Origin: Acanthaster planci
Taxonomy: Eukaryota; Echinodermata; Asteroidea; Valvatida; Acanthasteridae
Assembly: GCF_001949145.1 (NCBI RefSeq)
Contig: NW_019091362.1
Location: forward strand, 881,433-934,490
Length of the DNA stretch: 53,058 nucleotides
Reading direction: 5' to 3'
The translations under genes and the position numbers were made by a program. Below the pieces are notes generated by a model that had not been told where the DNA came from, did no database searches, and worked only from the letters and a program-made list of their open reading frames with translations. This document shows positions 38,188 through 51,118 of the stretch, in pieces (position 1 is the first letter of the stretch; each line of letters opens with the position of its first letter).

Positions 38188-38271
38188 AATCTTCTGGACA
38201 TTGCCAGTGGGAGGATCTTCTTCTTCCTTTTTCTCAATGTTCAAATTGTCATCCATCATTTTGCCCTCGGA
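38188..38271 (-). CDS. Candidate internal coding exon, acidic, with consensus donor
   Basis: On the minus strand it ends CAGAAGATT|GTAAGT, a full consensus donor, in phase 0. An acceptor GAAACACAG gives 28 codons in phase 0. It contains DDNLNIEKKEEEDPPTGNVQ, a charged, probably disordered segment. Two adjacent ATGs lie near its start, so it could also contain a translation start. It is one of the better minus-strand candidates because of the donor. Unrecognised. Confidence 0.4.
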
Positions 38272-40726
38272 CTGTGTTTCTGTCACCACATCAGAGAGAC
38301 TTTGTAGTTGAGACCAAACCAGCAGGACTGCTGGTAAACAGCGCAGGGCTGGGAACACAGTACAAGGCCACACACTACACGTACCGGTACTGTTCCCCAG
38401 CTCAGCCACTTTTTACACAACTACTATTTAGAGATAACAAAAGCCTGCATGGAGTTCAGCACAAGGCCTACCGGTACTCTATACATTTTTTTTCTTCACT
38501 TCTTTTCCAAGCAAACTGTTGCCCGTTCCTCCACAGCCCTGGGCAATGCAAATGGATTTTTCCAAGTGTAACATCAACCCATACACAGAGAGGCTACATG
38601 TAGGGCAAACACGACTGGCTATGATAATAGTCATTTCTCTCTTGAGGGGAAAAGGCTCAAATGAGGCTGTTATTATCCTCAATGTGCTGACTGCACAGTC
38701 CTACTAAATGTAAAAAAACTACATGAAGTAGAATAAATCAGGGATAAAGTTTGAACTTAAAAGCACCGGCCCTTTCACTTTTAAGAATTGAAATTTAATT
38801 TTTTTATACTGAGCTGTTTGGCCCAGTATTTGTAAAGGTGCATACATGTAAATCAGTATCATAAATCAAAGAAAAAGAACAGTCAGAAAGTTCACCTCAC
38901 ATCTGTGGGCCTTAATTACCAGGATTTTTTTTGGGGGGGGGCAAAACTACTTGTTCGGGGGGGGGGTTGCAGTCATCAACTAAGAATTGATAGAATATCG
39001 TAATGAGACGGAGTCAGGGGTTTTGTGTGATTCTCATCCCCTTTCATCTCTTTCTTAATTTAATTCGATTTCTCTTCTTTTGCCTTGACAATTTTTAGGA
39101 GAGGGTAAACACCCTCCTTGCAACAGCTATGCTCACATTAATAGAGAGTCACAAGACAAAACAAACTGAAGCAAAAAACTGGTTCCAGGCCAGAGGTGAA
39201 TCACTGCCTAAATGCAAATACCAGCTTCATTCTGGATTCGATGTCATAATGGTCTTAAACTTGGACCCTGGAATCAACAAGTTATCAAGGGTTAGAGGAC
39301 TGTCAGTCTAAGAACATTAAGACCAAGGGCAAACATGCTTAAGTCTGGAGGCAAATTTGGACAAGGTTTTCATACTTTTGTTCATTGGACCAGCACAGAC
39401 TACAGGTTATTACCGAGATCGTAAATCCTGGTCTACAACTTTGTTACATGCAAGTAGACATGTACAGTGTAAAACAGTGATGCAGGCTGGGACAATCCGT
39501 TCCAAGTAGGAACAAGAGGGTGTACTTTTACAGGCAATTAACGGTCGTTTGATGGGAACTCACCAAACATGCAGGTTTATGAATGTTTGGAATGGGACGT
39601 GCTTTGAGAACATGCGAATGTAACCAATCTAGGTTAGAGTGTACAGACTTCATCATTTATTAGGCATGTACACGAGTGCCTTGTTAAAAAAGTTCCCACT
39701 AGCCTGTCACTCCTTTGCCGCTGAAGGTACACTTCAATTCAAGGGGTATAACACTGTTCTTAATAATTGTGAAGTACGCTGCATCTTCTAGATGCAATCC
39801 TTCTAACTGGCTTTCTATTGGGAAATGAAGATACTTTCTGCAAATATCAGTTATCACATCAAATTTGCATTGGTTACTGTGGGTAGCAGTTACATTTGTT
39901 TGGATGTCACCAACTACACTGTAAATGTACAAAGAATTACAGCCAAGGTCTCACTGGATTGAGCACAGCAACAAAATCACAGCACAATAACAGGGTTTGC
40001 TATTTACCTGCAAACTGATGTTGATGCATTCAAGTAAAGAGATCTGACACAATACTGACAATAACAGGCAAGCAATTTTTGTTTGCTATTGACCAAGTCA
40101 CTGCTTTATTACTGGTGGCTCATGGTAGAAACAAAAATAAAATAAAACTGACGGGTACAGTATGTTGAACACCTGGCTGCATACACGTATGTTGGAAATG
40201 CCAGTACAGTAGATTTATACACTTTCGGGTTAAATGTACAAGCCGTATATGACACCAAGCATATACCACAAATATACCAAGCATGATCACTATTCAACCA
40301 CTAGAATCAGTGTATTTTTGATACACCCTCACTATTTTCATGTGACTTTTGAAACAGGTTGCATCCACTGATGTTTCTTGCCTCTTATAAAAAATACATA
40401 AATGAATAGAACTGTATTTTGTTTTCAACATGTACCTGCATATATGCAGGAATACATAAGGTTTTTTTAGTTTAAGAAAGCAAAGCAACAATTTTCGTTG
40501 TTTGACAGGTATCTGTATGTGTATCAAACAGATGCAAATATGGAAAAAGAAAACACAATGTATGTGTACATTTTAAATGCACAGTACCAGGCAAATATTT
40601 GTGATTTTAGAATTATCGATCCTCCAACAGATCAGCTGTACGTTTGACTTTTAATCAATGTGCTAAAAATCAGCATAGCTAGTGCAACTGTGTACAGTCA
40701 GGTATTAGTGCAGTTTCCTGTGACAG
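38272..40726. other. Non-coding stretch
   Basis: Contains a G8 run and a nearby G9 run (38933-38966) and TACATGTA words. No supported exon. Confidence 0.35.
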
Positions 40727-41088
40727 GCCTTCAACTATTAGCCGCACTATAAGCCCTCGCATCACCGAGCCGTGATGGATTTACAGAGAGTTCCCCCACT
40801 AGTAAACCGCCAGCTACGCCAATAAAGACGACACGCCCGGATGTTTTCTCAAGTCTCACTCTCAAGGGCTGAAGGCGACGAGGGGATGATCTTCCAGGGA
40901 GCAAGTCACATGCTTGACAGGGTTTGGCGTTAGGATGCAGCCTGCCGAGCGATGAGCATACCAGAGATACGGGGTCTGGGAGTGTGAGTATATGATTTGA
41001 TCGTGTAGGGCATTTCCCATCACTGGAACATCGACCCACTTGAAGGTTACGCTCTGAGTGTCATTATGAAATCCTCCCCTCACGTAAG
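40727..41088. other. CpG-richer block with overlapping frames, unresolved
   Basis: Composition differs from its surroundings. On the minus strand, a 102-codon frame ends at 40731 and contains RVVFIGVAGGLLVGELSVNP. A 100-codon frame overlaps it in another phase. On the plus strand, the block is bounded by an acceptor-like TTTCCTGTGACAG and a consensus donor CTCAC|GTAAGT, but all three plus frames have early stops. It could be a non-coding exon, a decayed mobile element or a conserved regulatory block. Confidence 0.25.
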
Positions 41089-42902
41089 TTGTTACCCTGA
41101 TGTTCAACCGAGGACATACACGTACATGTACACATATTGATTGACACTTCCACAATACATGCACTGCACATGTTTTGCATAGCTTACGTCAGACAGTCTC
41201 AAGGTCTTAAGATGAAGTTTGGGCAGGTAAAATCTGATTGACTGCTTCACTGAGGCACTTTTTTGAATGTGCAACTTTAGCACACTAGACAAACATCACA
41301 ACTTTCTAAACTCTGACGCTATTCAACAGACCCCTTGTTAAATGCTGAATAATTTCAATTAAGTTCATACAACAAATTGTCATTCAAAAGGTTGCTGTAA
41401 ATGTCATGTACCGGTAACTAGAAGCTTTCAGCAACAATTCGATTTAAAAAAAAGATTTTATATACAAATAAACCAAATACAGTAACTGCAGATACACGTA
41501 TGCTGGCAGACTTTTTTGAAGCAAGAATACAGACAGCACAGTATAACTTTTTGAGTCACAATGGCTGAAGCCCATTCTACAACTACAAAAATGTTGTCTT
41601 CTTAAAAGTTTAGTGGCAGACCACAGATTTGCATTAATTAACCACTAGACGTTCTGTATAATTTCTCGCTCTCCTGTCAAATATACTCAGTACACGCATT
41701 TGCACCATTTAAATTTGTGCATCTGGAGTGTCGGGCTGTCCCCCTACACAGCAACAACTGTCAAACTCACTTGGTTCTGACAAGTAAATTGGATGACATT
41801 AAATCTACTAACAGCATCTGTATTGAATTAAATGTTGGTGATTTACATGGACTGTACAGGTGCTGATGCACCGCTGGCTGTACCGTGGCCTGTATAGCTA
41901 CCAGTTGGAAACATGCTGGATTGCTGGCACTATAACCTCTAGACTGCACTGGAATTATTGCTGTATACACATACGTCATGGCTTCTACCAGTAGAATACT
42001 AGAACTTACCCACTTACCGCAAGGCACAGCTCTTCAAAATTAATCGTAACTACTGTATGCTCATTTTTGTCCTCTTTGGTCCATCACAGCTGTCAGATTA
42101 ATTACCAAACTGATGGCGGTATATCACTGTGTACATGTACACGGTAATTCAGGCACATTTGATGACGTCAAGTGGGAATGATTTTCAAGATCTACACATT
42201 CTGCAGCGGTCATTTCTTTTCCAAAGTTCATGTTCAACACTCGTTAACCATTGGGACCCACGGAGATGACTGGGAAATGTTGTGAACTTCAGAGGGGTTA
42301 GTGTATTACTTGCTACGGGCGGTGGCTACTGTTGCTACATGTACTGTTTTGCTTTTCAAAGCACTAACTTGCTCTTTGATTAATAAGCAGACACCAATTT
42401 ACATGTACAAGATGATGAAGTTATGAACTATTCCCAACATAAGATTTAGGGAAGAATGGTGGGTGTAGGTTTAACTAAAAGATGCTGAGTGAGTTAAGCA
42501 CAGATGGGCAGAGTAGCAAGATGTCATGAGGGAAGGCAGGAGGGCTGAAGAATATGGGGGGGGGAGTTGAAATCTTACCCTTTCGTCACTGTCGTTTTCT
42601 TTATGTCCCCCCTCCTGTATGTGGACATTGGTACCCTGAGCAAGAGAGCCACACTACATTTAGAAAAGGACACACACCACGCACAAACATAAACATTCTT
42701 GTCCTGTATTTGTGAGGACAACACTTGATCATTATTGCAGGGATGAAAAATGTCACAGAGACACACAAAAGTGTTCAACTTTCCTAACACGTACAATAAT
42801 AATTTCCCCACAACATCCTAGCTGGGATTACACTTTTATATATCGTATAACGTCAACAAAGTCATTTTGATTCAGTTAATAATAAACAATTCCATTTTGC
42901 AG
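41089..42902. other. Non-coding stretch
   Basis: AT-rich DNA with TACATGTA and ACCGGT words and a G8 run near 42559. No supported gene. Confidence 0.4.
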
Positions 42903-43035
42903 GTTATCAGAAGGAATGTTCAAGATTCTTTGTCTCATATTTTCCTGTCTTTCCGATTCTCCAACGAAAAAAAAGTGCCCCTTGCCCAAAATTTCACTTG
43001 TTTACTTGCTTTGTGTGCATGTTTCCATAAAATGA
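42903..43035 (+). CDS. Weak candidate terminal coding exon
   Basis: Seen: acceptor ACAATTCCATTTTGCAG. Entering in phase 2, as the exit of 35423-35528 requires, 44 complete codons follow to TGA at 43033-43035. The peptide contains MFKILCLIFSCLSDSPTKKK. AATAAA lies 55 bases downstream. A second frame from the same acceptor is open further (to 43091), so the frame is not certain. Unrecognised. If real, this is the 3' end of the plus-strand chain. Confidence 0.22.
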
Positions 43036-43089
43036 AACAAATTTTGCAACCAATACTGACGAAGTACAATGTATTTTTCTATCGCTTCT

Positions 43090-43095
43090 AATAAA
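43090..43095 (+). terminator. Possible polyadenylation signal AATAAA
   Basis: The hexamer stands 55 bases after the TGA of the candidate terminal exon. AATAAA is frequent by chance in AT-rich DNA, so it only gains meaning if that exon is real. Confidence 0.2.
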
Positions 43096-46000
43096 TTTCA
43101 AATCAAATTCAAACCCAGTATTCAGACATGGGCTTCACAGGTCCATCAAACCCCAATCATTACAGAAGTTTGATTTGTGACCGCTGGACCAGAGTAGACA
43201 AGAGACTAATTTAATATCAAGAGTAAGTCTTACTGCGAGAGAAAGTTAAAATACGGATGAGCAATAAATTGTCTACAGATGCACGACATCAAAAGACATT
43301 TGACAGCAAAACACAGGAAACAACTGGCAGTGAAATGGCTTTGAGTTGAATGGATGATGGAGTAAAAAGAATTTAGCCTTCCCCGGAAGACATCCTTTAT
43401 TCTTAAAAAATCACCTGTTTGAAAAGGTTGAATCCATTTCTCTAACATTCTCATTAATCAGCTTATAAGTACCAGTACCTAAATGTACTAATAATTTGAA
43501 ACAAAGCACTCACAAGTTAGTTAGAAAATTCATTTGGCCTAAATTACAATAGAAAAAAATACATACATGTGTACGTAAGAAAATTCAAATGACTCAAGTC
43601 AAATGTATGTTCTTTCTACTCTATGTAACAAGTGCCTCCAAGGTAGACATTATAACTGTTACCATACTTCCATATATTCCTAAATGACACTAAATATTTC
43701 AGGTGGCATGATTTATTCGATCATGTCATGCCAATAAAAATGTCAGCATGAAGCTAATTGATAGCTAGACGTGTATCTAGTCATGTGGGTTATGTGTGCG
43801 TTTATGACCGTCTCTTCCATAAAACTTTGCCTCATCAATTCCCCAGGTAAAAATAACAGCTTGTATGAAGCCCACAATCCCCTGCACTTGGACAGTAAAG
43901 CAATGACCAAGCACACGGTGTACAATATTTAGGCACATGTACCAGGGGTACTTACATGTACATGTAGGCAATTCTTCTGTATTACCGTTCCACTTCATTC
44001 TGTGCATTTACAGTTCTCTCCTACATGAAGTTGTGCATATCTTATATCACATGTGTGCAGATCTATTAGAAGGCACATGTAGTACAGTTGTAAATTGTAA
44101 TTAACAAGCCATGCATGTGTAATGCACAGATATTTATCCAATCTACTCAACCCACTCTCTGCAATCCAGGCATGAATAGGCCTAAGTTAATAGCTACGAG
44201 TATTTATGGCATAATTAAAAAAAGTAATTAAAATCCTCTGCTTATGTGCATTAGCTTGTGTCATTTGCTGCAAGAATATTCATGATATGCAAATAAGACA
44301 AATCTTATTACTGACACTAGTGACAGTTAACCGTCGACCCTGGATTGACTGGAACTTTTCTTTGTTAGTATGAACTAACAGGTTTCCTGTATGACTGTAA
44401 CTGGGCGGTGAGCCTTCTTTTGTGCAGTTCTTGTAAAGCAATATTACAAGCTTCCAACCCCAAGATTATACAAGGCACGTAACGGGCTATTTTAATTGGG
44501 TTTGTCCCATACAATGAAATGCAACCAAGTTTTTGAAAATTTCATATGAAACACAAGTGTAGGCATCAGAAAAGTCCACAAGGAATAATTTGGTTTTATA
44601 ACTTGATCACCAAATGGTAGAATAAAAAGATTTTGTTTGTTTTTAAAAAAAGTATGAAATTTATCTTGAAATTTTCAATTCAGTGAGGTGCACTACTACA
44701 AAAACAGGCCAGTGCCTGTAATTTTTTTTATTGAAAAAATCACTCAGAGACCACTTTTCACATTAAACTGGACCTTTGCGTGGCTTCAAGGCTACCTATT
44801 TTTTTGGGGGGGGGGGTCAAATCCCTTAGAAAAGAGAAAACCTTTGACATGTAAATCTGGGCCCGGTATCTTCTTAGTGTGATTTTGGCAAATCACACTA
44901 AATTGTGTACTGGTACTACCGGTAGTATAAAAGCATCTAGCAATTTTGGCCTCTGTCAGTAACGAGAATACGATCTTCTACTATCCTGGCTTGCTGCTTT
45001 TCAATCTCAAGGTCATCATTTATGTGGCTTTACCGGTATTTTGAATGTGTCTGAATCAAGTGAATGGAGACAGGTGTATTAGTATGCAGGTATCGATTCT
45101 AGAAAAACATGTACAATTAAATTTGCTGGGGTCTCAATAAAAGACTTAAGAGTTGGAGTGAGTGACAGAAGCACACTGTTTGCCTCCCTGGACTCATCTA
45201 ATTACTTTTTAAGAACAGGAGGGTGATAAATATTTCATTAGATGCACAATGCATCAGATTTGCCATCCTTCTTGTTGTTACAGGTTGGTATATCACGCTG
45301 ACTGCCTACTAGGAAGTTATTGTTTCTCAGTTGGGTTGTTTTCTTTTCAAATGGTACCAGCAGAAGAATACAAAGGGGCTGTTTAATTACTCTAGTACAG
45401 GACCCACTGTTCTAGCCGTACATGTACATACATGAACTTGTGCAGGTAGGGTACGAGTACAATGGAAGTCGAGGTTTTCTTTTGAAACTATTTGTAATTC
45501 GTAATGTCTCAATTTGTGCCTTGAGAAAATCAGCATGATAATGTAGAATGAACATGTAGTTTTTCCATGACATTTATTATAATGTCATTTTGCCAACACA
45601 CTTCATTTAAATTAAAGGGATTGCTGAAGGCCATGGATAAACATTCTAATTTTTCAAACAGTGTGATCTCTCGTCAAAAGATGCCTAAATTTGCCATTAA
45701 AACATCGGAGTAAAATATTAACAGAATGGTGCAACATTTCTGCAAATTTTCTGCAATATTTTGTTTCTGGCTGTTCCTAAAAGCAGCAGTGAATAATGAG
45801 GCTTGAAGCTGGACTGCATCCATGTGGTACCAGTGGTACCAGTGTATGCATTTAATGAGAAGTGAGAGTTTGTAAAATGTCATGCAGTGTGGTTGCCATG
45901 CTTGAATGCACAAGAGAGTGCATCACGTTGAAACATGATTTGATTTCACTAATCCTTTCAATTAGGATAGCAAAAGTTTCCAGGTACATGTAATCCAAAT

Positions 46001-47640
46001 ATGAAAATGAGCTGTGCGGAGAGTCCTTCTCAGGGCAGAGATTTCATGCCAATAAAAACTGTTCCCATCCTCCATTCCTCCAAGTAAACAGCACTGAAGA
46101 TGGTACAACCCAGCCTCCATGACACTGTACTGAGATACCCGGCTGCTTCTTTCAAGTTAATGTACCTAGGAATTGTCCTTTTCTAGTGGCTATTAGTGGA
46201 TAATTGAGCTGATCTTCCCTAAGTGATCCACCAAGTATTTCACTAGTATTTGCTCTGCTTTGCTTTATGGATCGCTTCAAGAGGCTTTTATACAACACCA
46301 CTTGAAGCATTCAATATTTAGACACAGTTTAGTACCACTACAAAAAGTTGATGGTAGCACGTAACAGTTCAACTCAGGAGGCACAAATTCAATGATGAGA
46401 GTAAATGATGTGCTTTATCACCACAGCAGGTAAAAGTTGCCTCTTATCAGAACAATGCATTTTTGTGCGGTCTGAATTTTGGCAAGTTGGCAACTAACTT
46501 GTGAGAGCTTTAGGTTTTTTTATTTAACCAGTTTCAATATGTTTGGAAAAAAGAAAATTTGCATCAGGGGACCCCCCCACATAAACTTGTGTTTGATTCC
46601 CTACAAAAAAATTTCGGTACGGATCTCTATCTAATTATTCAAAAAGTAAAATATACAAAAACTGTTGACGCCTGCTCAGAACCTACTTTTTTAGTTCTAT
46701 TTCAAACTATCATCTAAAACTATCAGCTCAATGGCTTGGAAACAAATGGGCTTGTTCTTACCCATATACCTGTCAACCCCTCAATGAGTGAAAACAAAAT
46801 CACAGTATTGACAAATTAAAGCACTAAATATGACAATCTAAAAAAAATCAATTAACCACCATCCCACCCAAACATTTTGACCATGAACATTTAGAGATAA
46901 ACGATTTTAACAACCTACCCACCCTAATTGTTATTTTTTCAAGGTGGTGGTAAACGTCTATTTTTGTTTGGCCTCAGCTAACCAACCCTTTGGCACAGTT
47001 GCACATGCCTGGGTACTTTCCCTTCTCACATTACAAAATGGTTCTTGTCAACAGGAATGGTGCCTCTTGACACTCATGACATTATAAACACTACAGTTGT
47101 GTGCCTTTTGACAAATAGAATGTGTACACTACTTATTGATTTTCTAGCCAGTGCCATGAGGATATTAGACGAATCTCCAGCCATATTGGTTACTCGGCTA
47201 TAAATACCAAACTGCACTGAACCTCCAAGGGTACAGGGCATTTGCATTATTAGAATGTGGACTCGAAAAGTGATTCAGCAGTAGACCAGATACGGTCATG
47301 ACGGTATGGTGCGGGACAAACCCTCACCTTGCCCCTAGTGAGCTGGTGGTAAACAGTTTAATTCAATCGCATACCGGTACTCAGTAGGTTCACTTACAGC
47401 CGGCCTGAACTAGCCCAAATTCTGCAGTGACCCACACATAGCCATTCACGAAAATGTATGCAAAAGGCCTACGTGTACTTTTGTATCAAAGCTATTCACT
47501 GCCAGTGTCACCATTATATTAACGGTATTTAGGCCTATCAAAAAGAAACACTGAGAACGAATGAACTAACGTGACAGACACCAACAGCGTCCTGATGACG
47601 TGACACAAACTCATTGACATCAAAACCCAAAAGCACTCAC
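43096..47640. other. Non-coding stretch, probable large intron of the leftward gene
   Basis: AT-rich DNA with a G10 run at about 44808, TACATGTA words (43953-43967, 45417-45432) and a GGTACCAGT doublet at 45826. No supported exon on either strand. Confidence 0.4.
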
Positions 47641-47715
47641 CCGATTCTCTTCCGTCTGTTCCTGACCATTTCTCCCGTCAGGTGAATTTCTGGGCCTTAA
47701 AATTGCCGGGAACAT
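47641..47715 (-). CDS. Candidate first coding exon (proximal)
   Basis: On the minus strand, ATG at 47715 opens 25 codons that end AATCGG|GTGAGT, a consensus donor, in phase 0. The peptide begins MFPAILRPRNSPDGR and ends in a Gln/Glu-rich stretch. A second ATG in another frame (MVRNRRKRI) reaches the same donor in phase 2. The phase-0 frame fits 38188-38271. Local DNA is CpG-richer, as expected near an animal promoter. Unrecognised. Confidence 0.32.
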
Positions 47716-48426
47716 ATTGGGAAAGGCAGGCTCTGAGCTCCTTGAACATTCGAACTACATGTATGACAAGTAGGACTGGTGGTGCAAAGTTGCGTTCGTG
47801 TGTACGGAAGCGGAGGGGTGTGATGAAGCGGTACATTGGTCACAGCGCGCACACATGGTTTTCCATTGATCAGGGTTCGTTGCAGCTGTGCGTTTTGTGT
47901 ATACATATTGTGTTAAATATAATCATACAGTTCGTGTCAATTTGGAGGTGCTGGGATGGGGACCGGGGGCGGATCGGTTAGGAGGGTAGGGGCGAGATTT
48001 TTGATGGATATACAAATTGATTGAAAGGGTCACAGGAAGAAAAGCTAAAAGATAGATCTTAGACTCAAAATTTGCAGACAACCATTTTCAGACGGTTTTT
48101 ACTGTTGATCTACAGCACTGAATTTCTGTAGAAGGGAAAACTTACCCCTGAGCCCCCGAGACGTGCCTATGACACCAAATCCAAACTGTACTGTTTTTCG
48201 TTTCTTTGGCCATTTGAGTTTTTTACTACATTGCCAAGGGCGCGAAATCAAACACAACCTCTCGTAAATATGGAATTGTTCTGCACGGAAAGTTAATCGC
48301 AATCAAACAATAATTGTTTTGACACGTAGCAAATTGGAGTCGCTGTGTGGAACGGTTTGCCGTGCCGCCTCGTAGCGGATCAGCGCTCCACTGGGCGCTG
48401 CATGGTGGGTTGAGGCGGTAACTCAC
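47716..48426. other. CpG-richer DNA, possible promoter or first-intron region
   Basis: CpG and GC rise here relative to the rest of the window. It lies between two candidate first exons of the leftward gene. No TATA box or other core motif could be assigned with confidence. Confidence 0.3.
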
Positions 48427-48579
48427 TATGCCAGTGACATGCTCACGCGCTGACAAAAGTCCCGTGGAGTTTGAGGTTCGGTGCCCAGGGATGACGGAGG
48501 AGGTTCTGACACGTTTCAAACATGCAGCCCCGCAGAGTTTGAGATTTTGTTCATCAAAATTAAATGCTTGCCACGTCAT
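48427..48579 (-). CDS. Candidate first coding exon (distal)
   Basis: On the minus strand, ATG at 48579 opens 51 codons that end ACTGGCATA|GTGAGT, a consensus donor, in phase 0. The peptide starts MTWQAFNFDEQNLKLCGAAC and continues with Ser/Thr/Arg-rich sequence. The frame remains open past the donor to 48226. The GC- and CpG-richer setting suits a first exon. It may be an alternative first exon to 47641-47715, since both leave in phase 0. Unrecognised. Confidence 0.32.
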
Positions 48580-50008
48580 TTAACTGATGAAAGTACATTC
48601 TGCCACCTACGTGTATCTCTATCATGACTCTCCCTGTGTGTCTCGTCTATGCTCTGTGTGTTAGTTGAGACGGAAAAAATGTTACAGGGAGAGATCAGAA
48701 GGAGGTCAAGAGTAATTGCGTATTAAAGTTTACATGAATATTTACTGAGGATGCCACTTAGGACGCATCACCATTTGCGTAACAATAAGCATTCGACACT
48801 TCATTGGCCTATGGGATTGGTGGATTCCTCTTGGAGAAGAGATCACATCACGTCATTTGAATGCACGGGTCTTTAATAAGGGATCGGCTTGAAGTGCAAT
48901 AACCACTTTTGGGCAGGGGTGAGTTGGAAGTCTGGTGGGAGTACAGTAAGAGAGGAAGACACAGGCTGGTTCTATTCATGAACTGTGCATGAGCATGAAA
49001 TAAAATTCCGCACAGTAAAGAAATACGAGGATGGACCGTGCTAAGGAATAAGATGCGAAATTTTTGCACAGCGCGTGAGTTTTTGGGGGGTTTATTGGGG
49101 GGCTGTCATATATCATCATGCGGCCGCGGTAGGCATGTTGGTCGTTTCACCAGCAGCGGGGCACATTACTTTGAGTGTAACAGCACATTTTAATCATAAT
49201 AAGTGGCGACCACCAGAAAGGTAAGCCCTATGTGGCGGCCCTCATAGAACTATTTGGCGGCCAACCAGAAAATGGTATCAAAAACTGCACGCGCTGTACC
49301 AGAAAAGTTTGCATAATATCCCTCGGCGATATCCGGCTTTTCCGATCAGGAAAGAGGTGATGGTTTTTTAGATCACAACTGGGGTTTTAAAGCTTTCATT
49401 CTAGGTATAAAACTTGATGTGCTCATTGCGTCTGGGAATTAAGCATACGAACGAAGGGGTGCTGACTGCTGACATTGCGTACAAAGAGTCCTATCCATCG
49501 CCCATACGCAGTTTTACCATGCAGAGTAAACAATACTTCTAATAAAATGTATACATTAACGTGTATTTCTCATGGTTTAATGCCGGTATAGGGGCAACGT
49601 GTATGAATAAAAAAAATCACAAAACGCAACATTTTAAAAAATTTAATCTGAAATTCAGCGATACAGAATAGGGCAGTCTGAAGTCACAAACAAACATGAA
49701 GTGCGTACGCGTACAGGAGGGAAGAAAGTTGGAACCACTGACGCCTGGCATGAATTCTGTCTAAAGTAAAGCATTGGGGGGGGGGGCTTTCGGGGGGCCT
49801 ACCCACATAAATCATGGGGCACCAAACGCCATTAAAGTGCAGTTTGTACATACATGAGTATATTTCAAAATTTCAAATGGGGACCCCTGGGTATAGGAGG
49901 CTACCGACCTATGGGGAGGGGCAGGCAAAGACGTATAACTCCCCCGTGGCCCTCAGGTATTTACGCCTTCGGCATTTGGGGCGTGTGGTAACATGGACAG
50001 CTTCGGAG
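48580..50008. other. Upstream intergenic DNA, partly CpG-rich
   Basis: Upstream of the candidate first exons of the leftward gene. Contains a NotI-like GCGGCCGC near 49121 and a G9 run near 49779. No supported gene. Confidence 0.35.
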
Positions 50009-50530
50009 GTTTAAACTTCGCTCGTCGCCAGGCGCCAAACCAGGGCGCTGGGAAGGGCTGGTGCCTTTGCACTGTACTTATTGGCTACTTTGTGCATGAT
50101 CTCCAACCACGACATTATCTCTCTCTGTTGGGAAGCGTTATTTTGAGTTTTTGGTTAGCCAATGGCAATGTTTTGGTACAGGCCTTATATGATAAAAACA
50201 CGACCTTGGTACGATCACAGTAATTAATCTTTGCACTAAGTAACACCGATCGCGTGTCTTTTGACAATAATTTCAAATCATTGGTTATCTCGATTAATTT
50301 TGGATGAACTAAAATAAAGTGTAGTGAGAATATTTTCAGCAATGAAGAACTAATAACCGCCACTTCGAGCGATCTTGCGCACCTTGCGAAATTTACCCAC
50401 AAGCGTCTGCGCGTCGCTAGCTGTAGGCCTAACCTCGCGTGACGTATTTCCTTCACTGAAATCTGTGCAAGGCCTTGCAGCCCTTCTCAGCGCCCCGTTT
50501 GGGCGCTGGACGACGAGTGGAGGTTTAAAC
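50009..50530. mobile_element. Non-autonomous DNA transposon, copy A, with 8-bp flanking duplication
   Basis: The element proper is 50017-50522. It is bounded on both sides by GTTTAAAC (50009-50016 and 50523-50530), an 8-base target duplication. Its ends are inverted repeats of about 60 bases: ttcgctcgtcgccaggcgcc at the left, and at the right the reverse complement of ctccactcgtcgtccagcgc. Both sides then continue into similar ggcgctg.gaagggctg words. A small hairpin (cagcgcccc-gttt-gggcgctg type) sits at 50488-50508. An 8-base duplication fits hAT- or P-like elements. No transposase is present. Confidence 0.8.
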
Positions 50531-51118
50531 GGGCCATGGTTTACCTAGAAATAGGGGTTGACGTGGTTTCCAGATATACAAAACCAAAAAATCGCATATT
50601 TGAAACTTTGCAGATTACAACCCCCCTCCGGCTTTCGGTATTTTGTTTTCTCGTTTGCAACATTCTGGTTCAAAATGAAAATCATGCCCACACGTCTGGT
50701 CAATAAATTGATAAACCAACACTGTTCTTTAACTCGTATGGCCTATACTAACAGGTTTTCCGGTAATTAGCATGATTTCAATTATTAGCATATGCATCTG
50801 TTTAAAAATCGATACACATTCATAGGGCGAGCCTGTAATCCCGATACTGTCATGGAGACTTTTCGTCCCGCCATTAATGTTGTAGTTGAAAAACTGCGAT
50901 TAGAGGAACAAATCTACCACTGCACGGACCTTCCGAGGAGGGGGATCTTGTCCTCTAACCGAAACAAAGGAGGAAAGGAGATGAGACTCGGTAGTTTGTT
51001 TGAAGACACTTCGAAATCAGTGTCCCTCTACCGATGATGGTTTGTTCGGTTTATACGGATGGGATCCCCCTGGCAACGCCCATGAACACAGCACAGTTCC
51101 GAGGGGCGCCTGCAGGAG
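50531..51118. other. Spacer between the two inverted transposon copies
   Basis: Holds an 81-codon plus-strand frame (50792-51037; contains METFRPAINVVVEKLRLEEQ) without recognisable identity or splice context. Too weak to call as a gene. Confidence 0.3.
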
